A stretch of 49,928 bases of DNA from Desulfobacteraceae bacterium (lineage in GTDB: Bacteria; Desulfobacterota; Desulfobacteria; Desulfobacterales; Desulfobacteraceae): assembly GCA_003354055.1 (NCBI GenBank), contig PIVQ01000006.1, forward strand, positions 1 to 49,928. The letters are read 5' to 3'. This document shows positions 35,516 through 44,490 of the stretch, piece by piece. Positions within the stretch are counted from its first letter, which is position 1, and each line of letters begins with the position of its first letter. The notes beneath the pieces were generated by a model. It had not been told where the DNA came from. It saw only the letters and a program-made list of their open reading frames with translations, and did not search any database. Made by a program: the position numbers and the translations under genes.

Positions 35516-36763
35516 ATGAAGTGTAGAATGACAAGAGGTATTTATTTGAGAGCGAATGGGGATCTACCGTGTTATTGCTCCACCGGTGAGCAGATTTCAT
35601 TGGGTCGGGTTCCATTTGACTCTGAAGATTATAATTTTGTTAACGACCTGTATTTTAATGACAAAATGAAATACGTCCGGGATTCTTTTGAAGCCGGTAT
35701 AATTCCGTTTCCGAAGTATTGTTTGAAATGCAATTATCTTGATCCGTTTCATCGGTATGAGTCTGATTTATTGGATACTGAGATTGAGTGGGCCCATATT
35801 GAGCCGGGGGTTGCCTGCAATCTGGCTTGTCCCTATTGTATCCATGGGGCTCAATCACAAAACAAGCTGGTCAGGCATTTTTTACCCACTGAAATTTATG
35901 AAAAAATGGTCGATGATATCGCAAATGCCGGTATGACGATCAAGTGGATGTATTTCAGTGGCCGCGGGGAACCCGGACTTCACAGACATCTCTGGGATAT
36001 GGTGGCCTATGCAAAACAACGCTTAGATACAAATTTCTTGGTGAATACAAACGGAAATATTCCTTATCAGGACGCGATAATCACTTCAGGTCTGGATAAG
36101 ATTAAAATTGCTCTGGATAGCCTGGACCAGGATGTTTACGCAACCTACCGTATTAATGGAAAAGTGGATCGAATTTTGAAACTCACCGAACAGATTGCCA
36201 GAAGAAAAAAAGAACTCGGTGTAACTAATCCGGAAATAATATGGCAGAAAGTAATGTTTGACTTCAATGATTCCCAGGAAGAATTGATCGAATATCAGGA
36301 AAAAGCCCTGGCCCTTGGGGTAGACAAATTGAGAATATTTTATACGTTCACCGAAAATCTCAGCAAGAAAACCCCTGCGGAATTTCCCGCTGTTTTTCCA
36401 AATATTGAGTATCACAATCCGGTTGACCATGCGCTTATCGATCGGGACACAGTTTATCGGACACTGGATGATGAAAATACGGAAAACCGCCTTGGAGAAT
36501 TGATTTGGTTGGTTTCACGATTGTTGAGCTGGTATAATCTTGGTGGTACAAACCGATATGAGTTCAATGACTATGCCAATATGGAACTCAGCAACCCTGA
36601 ATTATACCGAAAGAAAATCGATCACCCTCACTGCAATGAGTATCGCGGCGTGATCAGTGATTGTTTCGATCGTATATCAAAGATTTATAAAAGTCGAAGC
36701 CAGGAGGAGGCAAGCGATTTCTTCAGTGAACAAGGCCGGTTGATACAAAAACTGAAAATCTGA
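35516..36763 (+). CDS. Radical SAM protein with an N-terminal SPASM-like cysteine domain
   Basis: 416 residues from ATG 35516. An N-terminal SPASM-like module comes first: Cys3, Gly15, Cys19, Cys21 (MKCRMTRGIYLRANGDLPC), then Cys69-x2-Cys72. After that comes the radical-SAM motif C101-x3-C105-x2-C108 (ACNLACPYC), with FSGRGEPGLH and KIALDSLDQDVY. In all its neighbours the auxiliary domain is C-terminal, so the order is swapped. The frame is open upstream to 35315 but that part has no recognisable content and partly overlaps the previous gene. The C-terminal 130 residues have no obvious cluster motif. Confidence 0.75.
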   Translation: MKCRMTRGIYLRANGDLPCYCSTGEQISLGRVPFDSEDYNFVNDLYFNDKMKYVRDSFEAGIIPFPKYCLKCNYLDPFHRYESDLLDTEIEWAHIEPGVACNLACPYCIHGAQSQNKLVRHFLPTEIYEKMVDDIANAGMTIKWMYFSGRGEPGLHRHLWDMVAYAKQRLDTNFLVNTNGNIPYQDAIITSGLDKIKIALDSLDQDVYATYRINGKVDRILKLTEQIARRKKELGVTNPEIIWQKVMFDFNDSQEELIEYQEKALALGVDKLRIFYTFTENLSKKTPAEFPAVFPNIEYHNPVDHALIDRDTVYRTLDDENTENRLGELIWLVSRLLSWYNLGGTNRYEFNDYANMELSNPELYRKKIDHPHCNEYRGVISDCFDRISKIYKSRSQEEASDFFSEQGRLIQKLKI

Positions 36764-36823
36764 AGATGTATTCAGAAAATCGGTTACTGCAATTGAAGAT
36801 TATTCTATAACAAGAGGTTTTTT

Positions 36824-39800
36824 ATGGAAAAAAAGAAAATAGTGTTGTTTTCTCCGTATGGTTTATGGACGGTTCATCTGCAAGCCGATGCGGTACTGTC
36901 TGCGGCTTTGCGGATGAGAGGAGCAGAAGTTTCAGTTATTGTTTGCGACTGTGCATTAAAAAACTGCCTCATCGCCAGAAAAATGGCTTTTAAAGACAAT
37001 CCATACAGCAAAAGTGCATGTAGAGCCTGTTATGAATTTTCAATGAAATATTTTTCTAAATTTAAATCGCCGGTGACCAAGCTCAGCGATTTGTTATCTG
37101 ACGAGGCCAGAACGACTTCTCAAACCTGGATTGATGGACTTTCAAAAGAGGACCTGCCCCTGGCCCGGTACCGGGAATATGAGCTTGGGAAATGGGTTCA
37201 TGCCTCATTGTGTGCTTTTGATATGTCCGGCAAACCCAATCTTGAACACCCGGACGTTGAAGAAATGAGTCGTTCCTTACTCTATAATGGCGCGTTGATT
37301 TTGCATGCGCACAATAAAATGATCAGCCAATTCATGCCTGACCACATTATCTTATATAACGGGAAACATGCGTACTACAGGGTGTTTTATGAACTTTCCA
37401 GGAAGCTTGGCATTCCGGTACTGGCCCATGAAAGAGGACGGATTGACGACAGTTTTGAATTTCGGGTTAATGAAATCGGACATTTTTCCTGCGGCCGAGT
37501 CGAGGCGCTACAGCCCTGGCTTTCAGTTCCTCTGACCGGTGATGACTGTGCTACCGTCAAGCGGTATCTCGGTGACCGTCAGGTAAACAAGAACGTCAGC
37601 ATGGGAGGGTATTATCTTTTTAAGCATGGCCGGAAAGATATCCGGAAAATTTTAAGGATTCCTTCGGATGCACCCATTGTTGCGTGTTACACCGGAAGCG
37701 ACTGGGAATTCGGAAGGGATAAATATGATATCCCGAGGCGATTCGGAGCATCTTCCATTACGGCAATAGAACGGCTTATCAAGGCTGTTGAAGGGGAAGC
37801 GTATTATCTGGTGATTAGACATCATCCGTTTATGGTCGCAAGAACCCATACTAGTGCTGCATTTTTAACAGATGTTTTTGAACTGAATCGAAATCTGCCG
37901 GAAAATGTCCGGGTCATTATGCCTGAAGAAAAGATCAAATCTTATGACATTGCATGGAATTCTGATGCTGCGGTTTCATTCGGAAGCACCATGGGCGTTG
38001 AATCTAATCTCCAGGGAACCTCGTCCGCCAGCAATGTTGATAATATACTTACCCTTTTAAGGCTGGTGGACCGGATTGATTCCGACAATGATTACGGCAA
38101 CGTGATTGAGGCTTGCCTGACGAAGACCGAGAATATTGATGTGAAAATGCTTCAGGACATGTATCGTAAATTTTATTTTTATATGTTCCGGTTGAGTTTT
38201 CAGTTCAAATCATTTGGCATTAAAAATTTCTGGAGCCCTGATATCAGAGTTCAGGGTACTCAGGACCTGACCCCAGGAAAAGATGGTGAACTGGACAATT
38301 TATGTAAATATATATTAGAAGGTAAGGCATTGTTTCCCGTTCCCGGTGAGATGGAAAAAAACAGATCTGAGGTACAGGAAAAAGAATTTTTCGCAAAAGA
38401 GTTGATGGAAATTCAAAAAAAGCGTGCTGGGGTTCGTCGTCAAGCCCGGGAATCAGACTTGACACCCACTCACATTCCACTGGTAACAGTGATTCCAATA
38501 CGTCGAAACGGTCGTATCATTTCTGATAATTCCGTATTGAAAAAATCTTTAAAGCAGTCCAGACATTCCAAGATTGAGCAAATTGAAATTCCTTTTCCAA
38601 AAAGAGGTGATATCAAGTCGTTCCTATTGGAACTTGAAATAGCCGTCATGAAATCCCAAGGGGAGTATTTATATTTTTCAGCGGATTTTGTCCATTTGGA
38701 CGAAGCCTTAATCTCTTCGGCTGTAGATTATTTACAGGAGAATGAAAATCGCCAGGTCGGTGCCGTGGTTACCGGTGGATGGATCTGTGATACGGATGGA
38801 CATCTGAATAATGAAATCTTTACCGAGCGCGTGGATCAGGGAACCTACGAGGTGTTGAACGAGAGTTTTCCTGTATCGGATGACCCGGTTCTTCTCTTGA
38901 GCCTTTTCGTCTGGCGAAAGAAAGAATTCAGCCGGTTGATCAATCGTATTGGGCAAGAGTGTGCCGAACCTGAGGATTTTTCATACCTATTATCCCGATG
39001 CCTGTTTTCAGACGATGCCGCTCCTAGGGTGGAAAAACTTATGCTGCCTCTGGTTACGATCTATCTTCAGTTTACAGAAAAAGAACTGATGGAAAAAGGC
39101 CTCCGGGAATTTGAAGGCGGACGTTATGAAGAGGCTTTGGCGCACTTTGACAGATGCCTGGATGCCGGTCGATATGATTTGGATTTATCCTACCACAGGG
39201 CCGTGTGTATGTTGCGCCTTGGAAGGGAATGGGAAGGGGGGGCGTTGATTGACATGGCGCTTGCGTCACACCATGGGAATACCCGCTTCCTGGAGTTGAA
39301 AGAACAAGCAATGCAGGACACTGGCAGCCGGTCCGTGACATATGAAGCTGTCTCCGCCGCTGTTGAACGTGTTCCGGGATATCTGGTGCCCGGTCAGGAA
39401 CGGTACCTGTTTGAAAAGGTGGCTGCCCTGCCCGATCATGCCAGAATCCTTGAAATTGGCTCATACTATGGGCGGTCAACCTCTGCCATGGCCTTCGCAT
39501 GTATGGGCAGTCATAAACACATCTATGCCATGGACTCATTTGTGGGCAACAGAAAGGGCGGCGGCACCAGAACAATCGGTAATTCATACTTTGATGTATG
39601 GGAAAGGAATATCCGCGGACTGGGACTGAAACAATACATCACCCCCTTAAAGGGATTTTCATACGACCTGATTCCCCGGTGGGACTCTGAGCGAAAATTT
39701 GATTTCGTATTCATTGACGGGTCACACCATTATGAAGATGTCAAAAAGGATTTTCATCTGATTCTGCCTTTTGTGAAGGAGAACGGCTGGATTGCACTGC

Positions 39801-40318
39801 ATGATGTCACCCCCGCCTTCCCCGGCGTATGGCGGCTGTGGCGGGAGGAGGCGCTGCCGATGCTGAGTAGCTGCGAGGTCTGTTCAACACTGGCCTGTGG
39901 CAGGAAGTGTGCCGATGCCGTGCCGATAGGGAAAAATGATGCCCCGCCATTCAAATATTGCAAGTCTTTTATCGATTTTCTCCGCGAGTATTTTCCCGAT
40001 GCCGGGCATCTCGCCGAGGCGTATGAATTAAGTGTGAAAAATCTTGAATCAACCCTGCCTGAACAATTCCTCGAAGCCGAGAAAACCATCGCAAAGACGC
40101 CGGATAACATTGGTAATCTCATCGAAAGTGCCCTGTCACTGGAAGCACGGGATGACGGATATTTGAATTTCTGGTACGCATTGATACTGTCAGGGCGGCA
40201 GCTGGTTGAGAAAGCGCAGCAGTATCTAAATAGGGGGTTGTCCGTGTCAGCGCCGGGACCAGCGGATAGAATTGAATTATACTTGAAACAGAATAGCACT
40301 CTCAAAAGTGTTTCATGA
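36824..40318 (+). CDS. Large multidomain glycan protein: GT-B-like, GT2-like, TPR and methyltransferase domains
   Basis: 1164 residues. About 1-520: GT-B/capsule-biosynthesis-like region starting KIVLFSPYGLWTVHLQAD, with a cysteine-rich patch (VCDCALKNC, ACRAC) and VAHERGRIDD near 203. About 545-740: a divergent GT2-like domain (LVTVIPIRRNGR), no clear DxD seen. About 755-830: TPR-type helices. About 868-1020: class I SAM methyltransferase of the Methyltransf_24/CmcI type (RILEIGSYYGRST, FVFIDGSHHYEDV, IALHDV). The C-terminal 140 residues are helical. It may polymerise and methylate a glycan chain in one assembly. The ATG has a long AAGAGG-type leader. Confidence 0.75.
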   Translation: MEKKKIVLFSPYGLWTVHLQADAVLSAALRMRGAEVSVIVCDCALKNCLIARKMAFKDNPYSKSACRACYEFSMKYFSKFKSPVTKLSDLLSDEARTTSQTWIDGLSKEDLPLARYREYELGKWVHASLCAFDMSGKPNLEHPDVEEMSRSLLYNGALILHAHNKMISQFMPDHIILYNGKHAYYRVFYELSRKLGIPVLAHERGRIDDSFEFRVNEIGHFSCGRVEALQPWLSVPLTGDDCATVKRYLGDRQVNKNVSMGGYYLFKHGRKDIRKILRIPSDAPIVACYTGSDWEFGRDKYDIPRRFGASSITAIERLIKAVEGEAYYLVIRHHPFMVARTHTSAAFLTDVFELNRNLPENVRVIMPEEKIKSYDIAWNSDAAVSFGSTMGVESNLQGTSSASNVDNILTLLRLVDRIDSDNDYGNVIEACLTKTENIDVKMLQDMYRKFYFYMFRLSFQFKSFGIKNFWSPDIRVQGTQDLTPGKDGELDNLCKYILEGKALFPVPGEMEKNRSEVQEKEFFAKELMEIQKKRAGVRRQARESDLTPTHIPLVTVIPIRRNGRIISDNSVLKKSLKQSRHSKIEQIEIPFPKRGDIKSFLLELEIAVMKSQGEYLYFSADFVHLDEALISSAVDYLQENENRQVGAVVTGGWICDTDGHLNNEIFTERVDQGTYEVLNESFPVSDDPVLLLSLFVWRKKEFSRLINRIGQECAEPEDFSYLLSRCLFSDDAAPRVEKLMLPLVTIYLQFTEKELMEKGLREFEGGRYEEALAHFDRCLDAGRYDLDLSYHRAVCMLRLGREWEGGALIDMALASHHGNTRFLELKEQAMQDTGSRSVTYEAVSAAVERVPGYLVPGQERYLFEKVAALPDHARILEIGSYYGRSTSAMAFACMGSHKHIYAMDSFVGNRKGGGTRTIGNSYFDVWERNIRGLGLKQYITPLKGFSYDLIPRWDSERKFDFVFIDGSHHYEDVKKDFHLILPFVKENGWIALHDVTPAFPGVWRLWREEALPMLSSCEVCSTLACGRKCADAVPIGKNDAPPFKYCKSFIDFLREYFPDAGHLAEAYELSVKNLESTLPEQFLEAEKTIAKTPDNIGNLIESALSLEARDDGYLNFWYALILSGRQLVEKAQQYLNRGLSVSAPGPADRIELYLKQNSTLKSVS

Positions 40319-40351
40319 TGGATTCAATATTGGTGCAGGAGAAGTAATTTT

Positions 40352-41035
40352 ATGGAGTATACTGAAGACAATAGGTTGAAATGCGAAGCATTCCTTAAGG
40401 AATATTGGAGTCGCAAGTGGAATGACATCAGCGTAATGACTGACGATCCTTTGTGGTTTCCTCATCGGCTGGATCTGGAATCGTGGGGTGAGCACCGCAA
40501 TCCGCATTTTGTTGAGCGCGGTGTGTATTCTCATCAAGTCATCAACCCAGGTGACAGGGTGTTGGAACTATGCTGCGGAGACGGTTTCTACGCTTACCAC
40601 TTTTTTGCCTGCAAAGCAGCTCACGTGGATTGCCTGGATCTAAACATAGATGCGCTTTCCCATGCACGTGAGTATCATGCGCTGGAAAACATCCGCTATC
40701 ATCGATTAAATATTATTACCGATCCTTTTCCGTTTCAAACCTATGATGTGGTTGTCTGGGATTCTGCCATCCGGAGGCTGGATGTACCGTCAATTGAGAT
40801 AGTTCTTGATAAGATCATGACCTGTCTGAAACCGGGCGGTAAATTCTCAGCCTACGAGATTTTTGAGGAAGATGAAAAGCCCATTGAGTTTATTACTCCT
40901 TTGACAAGGAAGCAGCTGGAAGACATGTTTAAGGAACGTTTTGAAACTGTAGAGTACATTCGAACCTTGACGCCTGGGCGTGCAAACTATTATTTCCATT
41001 GCCAAAAAGGGCTTAGTTGTAAAGACAATTGCTGA
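40352..41035 (+). CDS. Class I SAM-dependent methyltransferase
   Basis: 227 residues. Motif I is VLELCCGDGFY at about 70-80, followed by an acidic strand-2 end (CLDLNIDALSHA), and a motif-IV-like VVVWDSAIRRL; GGKFSAYEIFEEDEKP comes later. The family methylates small molecules or sugars with S-adenosylmethionine. Position after the multidomain glycan gene and before DegT aminotransferases suggests N- or O-methylation of an amino sugar. AGGAGAA precedes the ATG. Confidence 0.75.
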   Translation: MEYTEDNRLKCEAFLKEYWSRKWNDISVMTDDPLWFPHRLDLESWGEHRNPHFVERGVYSHQVINPGDRVLELCCGDGFYAYHFFACKAAHVDCLDLNIDALSHAREYHALENIRYHRLNIITDPFPFQTYDVVVWDSAIRRLDVPSIEIVLDKIMTCLKPGGKFSAYEIFEEDEKPIEFITPLTRKQLEDMFKERFETVEYIRTLTPGRANYYFHCQKGLSCKDNC

Positions 41036-41096
41036 ACATCGAAGGAAAAAGAAGATTTGTGAAGGATAACCTGGACAGATTCTTAGGAGGTCTATC

Positions 41097-42239
41097 ATGA
41101 CCAAGGAACGACGGATAGAATTGGGTGCTCCCATCCTCGGCAAAGAGGAGCACGACGTCCTTTGCAAAATTATTGACTCTGGCTGGATCACCATGGGACA
41201 ACGTGTGGCACAATTTGAGAGCGCTTTTGCCGATATGCACGGTATATCGAACGGTGTGGCGGTGAACTCCGGCACGGCAGGGCTGCATTTAGCACTCGCC
41301 GCTTCCGGCATTGGCCCGGGGGATGAAGTGCTGGTGCCCTCCATGACATTTGCAGCAACGGTCAATGCCGTTTTGTACTGTGGCGCTACCCCTGTACCCG
41401 TGGATATTGTATCTGCTCATGAGCCGCATCTTTGCCTGGAGAATGCACAAACCGCATTCTCAGAGAAAACACGGGCTGTCATCGTTATGCATTACGGCGG
41501 TTATGTCATGGCCATGGAAAAATGGAAAAAAGTTTGTGATGAGCGCGGTGTGCTGCTGATAGAGGACGCCGCCCACGCACCGCTCGGACCTGATGTGGGT
41601 GCCTTTTCTCACTGTTCGGTCTTTAGTTTTTACACAAACAAAAACATGACCACCAGTGAAGGCGGTATGGTACTCACCAACAATGACGCTCTAAGTGTTC
41701 GCATGAAGAGCATGCGTTCACATGGTATGACCAAGAGCACGTTGCAGCGCGACAAGGGGCAAGCATTTTCTTATGACATTGTTGAACTGGGATACAACTA
41801 TCGTATGGACGAGTTGCGGGCCGCAATGGGGCTGGTGCAGCTTGCACGGCTGCCGGGGTGGAATGCGCGGCGTATTGAACTGACGGCTCATTATCGCAGT
41901 CTTCTGGATGGGAGTGACGTGGGTCTTCTCTTTGCACCCGATCACCCAACCTGTGCTCATATCCTGCCCGTGCTGCTGCCGGAAGGAACTGACCGGGAAA
42001 ACGTCATGGCAAACCTGCTGGAGCAGGGCATTCAGTCCAGCATCCACTATCCGCCGATCCATCTTTTAAGCTACCACAGTAGGGTTCTGCCTGAACGTTT
42101 TCTGCCGCATACGGAGGCATTTGCAAGCAGGGAACTTACCCTGCCGTTGCATCCTAAGCTTTCCGAAAACGATGTTGCGTTCACCTGCCAGACCCTGTTA
42201 TCGATACTCACGGAAGCTTCCAGGTCGGAGGACCCATGA
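41097..42239 (+). CDS. DegT/DnrJ/EryC1/StrS family sugar aminotransferase
   Basis: 380 residues, the usual length. The PLP lysine is Lys182 in FYTNKNMTTSEGG, with VNSGTAGLHLAL (about 59-70) as the phosphate-binding loop and LIEDAAHAPLG as the Asp-ring contact. It would transaminate a keto sugar nucleotide to an amino sugar using glutamate. The start has AGGAGG at optimal spacing (about 7 bases). It is coupled by four bases to the SDR that follows and is paired with a second DegT gene. Confidence 0.85.
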   Translation: MTKERRIELGAPILGKEEHDVLCKIIDSGWITMGQRVAQFESAFADMHGISNGVAVNSGTAGLHLALAASGIGPGDEVLVPSMTFAATVNAVLYCGATPVPVDIVSAHEPHLCLENAQTAFSEKTRAVIVMHYGGYVMAMEKWKKVCDERGVLLIEDAAHAPLGPDVGAFSHCSVFSFYTNKNMTTSEGGMVLTNNDALSVRMKSMRSHGMTKSTLQRDKGQAFSYDIVELGYNYRMDELRAAMGLVQLARLPGWNARRIELTAHYRSLLDGSDVGLLFAPDHPTCAHILPVLLPEGTDRENVMANLLEQGIQSSIHYPPIHLLSYHSRVLPERFLPHTEAFASRELTLPLHPKLSENDVAFTCQTLLSILTEASRSEDP

Positions 42240-43228
42240 ACGAATTCGAAACTTTCAAGGACAGTAAGGTATTAATCACCGGAGGTGCGGGCCTCATTGG
42301 TTCCACCCTTGCCGGCAGGCTTGTCGGGCTGGGTGCCGACGTGACTATTGTCGACAGTTTAGTGCCGGAATACGGCGGAAATCTGCACAATCTGCGCAAC
42401 TGCCGCAACAGTGTTAACCTGAATATTTCCGATGTGCGCGACCCTTACTCCATGGCTCATCTGGTCCAGGACAGGCAATACCTGTTCAACCTGGCAGGTC
42501 AGACCAGTCATATGGACTCAATGGCCGATCCGTTCACCGATCTTCAGATTAACGGCAAGGCCCAACTTTCCATCCTTGAAGCCTGCCGGAAAAGCAATCC
42601 GAAGGTGAAAATTGTTTTTGCCAGCACTCGACAGTTGTATGGCAGGCCCCAATATTTGCCCGTGGATGAAAAGCATCCGGTTTGTCCTGTGGATATTAAC
42701 GGCGTGAATAAGCTTGCCGGTGAAATGTACCATCTGATTTACAACGACGTATATGGTATTCCGACTTGCGTCTTCCGGCTGACCAATACCTACGGTCCGC
42801 ATATGCGTATCAAGGATGCGCGCCAGACCTTCCTGGGGATCTGGATCAGGCAGGTGCTGCAGGGAAAACCCTTCGAAGTATGGGGAGGGGAACAGCTTCG
42901 GGATTTCACCTACGTGGAGGACTGTGTGGATGCGATGTTACTGGCAGCTTTGAATATGGAGATAGCTGAAGGTAAATGTTATAACCTTGGCGGAGAATCA
43001 GTCATCAGCCTCAGGGAATTGGCAGAGATGTTGATCAAAGCCCATGGTTCCGGAAAATACACTGTCATGGAATATCCGGAAGACCGAAAGAAAATCGATA
43101 TCGGAGATTACTATTGCGATGACTCGTTGTTCCGAAAAGAACTGGGCTGGGCACCCGGCACCCCAATCAGACAGGGACTGGAAAATACCCTGCATTTTTT
43201 CTCAAAAAACATGAAATATTATTTATAA
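42236..43228 (+). CDS. NAD-dependent SDR epimerase/dehydratase lacking the active-site Tyr
   Basis: 330 residues. The NAD loop GGAGLIG is at 16-22. In the YxxxK segment the Tyr is replaced: Asn155-xxx-Lys159 (NGVNK), while the Ser/Thr of STRQLYG is present. LTNTYGPHMR and FTYVEDCVDAML are typical of UDP-glucose 4-epimerase-like enzymes. Reaction uncertain: epimerase, dehydratase or decarboxylase on a sugar nucleotide. Sandwiched between two DegT aminotransferase genes, the keto product of this or another SDR is the likely aminotransferase substrate. Confidence 0.75.
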   Translation: MNEFETFKDSKVLITGGAGLIGSTLAGRLVGLGADVTIVDSLVPEYGGNLHNLRNCRNSVNLNISDVRDPYSMAHLVQDRQYLFNLAGQTSHMDSMADPFTDLQINGKAQLSILEACRKSNPKVKIVFASTRQLYGRPQYLPVDEKHPVCPVDINGVNKLAGEMYHLIYNDVYGIPTCVFRLTNTYGPHMRIKDARQTFLGIWIRQVLQGKPFEVWGGEQLRDFTYVEDCVDAMLLAALNMEIAEGKCYNLGGESVISLRELAEMLIKAHGSGKYTVMEYPEDRKKIDIGDYYCDDSLFRKELGWAPGTPIRQGLENTLHFFSKNMKYYL

Positions 43229-43229
43229 T

Positions 43230-44387
43230 ATGAAGCAGATCATCATCCCCCTTGCCGATCCTCACGGCGACCGCAGACAACTTGGCAATATATTAGACGA
43301 TGCCGTGAAACGGGTTCTGGATAGCGGTTTCTATATTCTCGGCCCCGAAACCGTTGCCTTTGAAAAAGATTTCAATCATTGGCTTGGACATGACGGGCAT
43401 TGCGTAGGGACAGCATCCGGTACCGATGCAATTGAACTGGCCCTGCGGGCGTTGGGCGTACGAACGGGAGATGCGGTAATCACCGTGTCACACACAGCCG
43501 TACCCACCGTGGCTGCCATTGAACGATTTGGTGCGGTCCCCGTATTGATTGATGTAAAACCGGACACCTGCTGCATGGATCCACAGAGACTGCTTCAGGC
43601 AATCAAATGGTGCAGGGAAAAGGGGCTTGTACCACGGGCCTTGGTGCCGGTGCACCTCTACGGATATCCTGCAGACATGCCTGCCATCATGGACATTGCA
43701 GGGCAAGAAGGCCTGCTTGTGGTGGAAGACTGCGCCCAGGCCATCGGCGCAACTTTGAACAGTCAAAAGGTCGGCACTTTTGGTCATGCGTCCTGCTTCA
43801 GCTTCTATCCCACCAAAAACCTTGGTGCTGTGGGTGATGGCGGTATGGTCCGCTTCCGCCATGAGGCTGCCGCAACCAAAGCCCGCAAGCTGCGGGAATA
43901 CGGCTGGGGCGTACAACGTTTTTCCAGCGAATTCCCCGGCATCAATTCCCGGCTGGATGAATTGCAAGCCGCAATTCTCAGGGCAAAATTATCCCATCTG
44001 GACGGGTGGCTGACACGCAGACGGCAGATCGCAGCAATCTACGCCAGAGGGTTAGCCGATACTGGTTTGATTCTTCCGGTCTGTAAATCAAAAGCAGAAC
44101 ACGCCTATCATCTCTACGTGGTGCGCACATCAAACCGGGATGGGCTGCGGAAATATTTGGCAAAGAAGGGTATTGGCTCAGGTATCCACTATCCTTTGCC
44201 TGTTCATCTCATGCCCGCCTACGTTAACCGTCTACCAGTGCCGGGTATTGTGGCAAATACTGAAACCATCACCAAGAGTATTATCAGTCTTCCCATGCAT
44301 CCCCATCTCAAAGATGAACAGCTGCACATCGTCTGTGAGGCGGTAACGGCATGGGAAAGGAAAAATACACTGCCTGTGCAAAGATAA
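43230..44387 (+). CDS. DegT/DnrJ/EryC1/StrS family sugar aminotransferase (second)
   Basis: 385 residues. The PLP lysine is Lys196 in FYPTKNLGAVGDGG; VGTASGTDAIELAL and VVEDCAQAIGA provide the cofactor pocket. It is closer to the VioA/QdtB/DesV-like type than the first copy, so the two probably act on different keto sugars or positions. The ATG comes one base after the SDR stop. A methyltransferase-like gene follows after a 103-base gap. Confidence 0.85.
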   Translation: MKQIIIPLADPHGDRRQLGNILDDAVKRVLDSGFYILGPETVAFEKDFNHWLGHDGHCVGTASGTDAIELALRALGVRTGDAVITVSHTAVPTVAAIERFGAVPVLIDVKPDTCCMDPQRLLQAIKWCREKGLVPRALVPVHLYGYPADMPAIMDIAGQEGLLVVEDCAQAIGATLNSQKVGTFGHASCFSFYPTKNLGAVGDGGMVRFRHEAAATKARKLREYGWGVQRFSSEFPGINSRLDELQAAILRAKLSHLDGWLTRRRQIAAIYARGLADTGLILPVCKSKAEHAYHLYVVRTSNRDGLRKYLAKKGIGSGIHYPLPVHLMPAYVNRLPVPGIVANTETITKSIISLPMHPHLKDEQLHIVCEAVTAWERKNTLPVQR

Positions 44388-44490
44388 TTTCATCAAAACA
44401 GTCAATGGACCGAAACAATGGCTTATTTTAGGATCGTATTTACTTTAACAGACTGTACATTTTATACAACCAAGGAGGTGCAATGATCGT

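Noticed and set aside
29499..36763. Ribosomally made peptide (RiPP) modification cluster
   Set aside because: No credible precursor peptide with a leader/core pattern, no peptidase and no exporter was found; the sugar genes around favour glycan chemistry.
44439..44468. Promoter-like TTTACT-N18-TATACA before the methyltransferase-like gene
   Set aside because: Transcription would start within the ribosome-binding site of the gene, leaving no usable leader.
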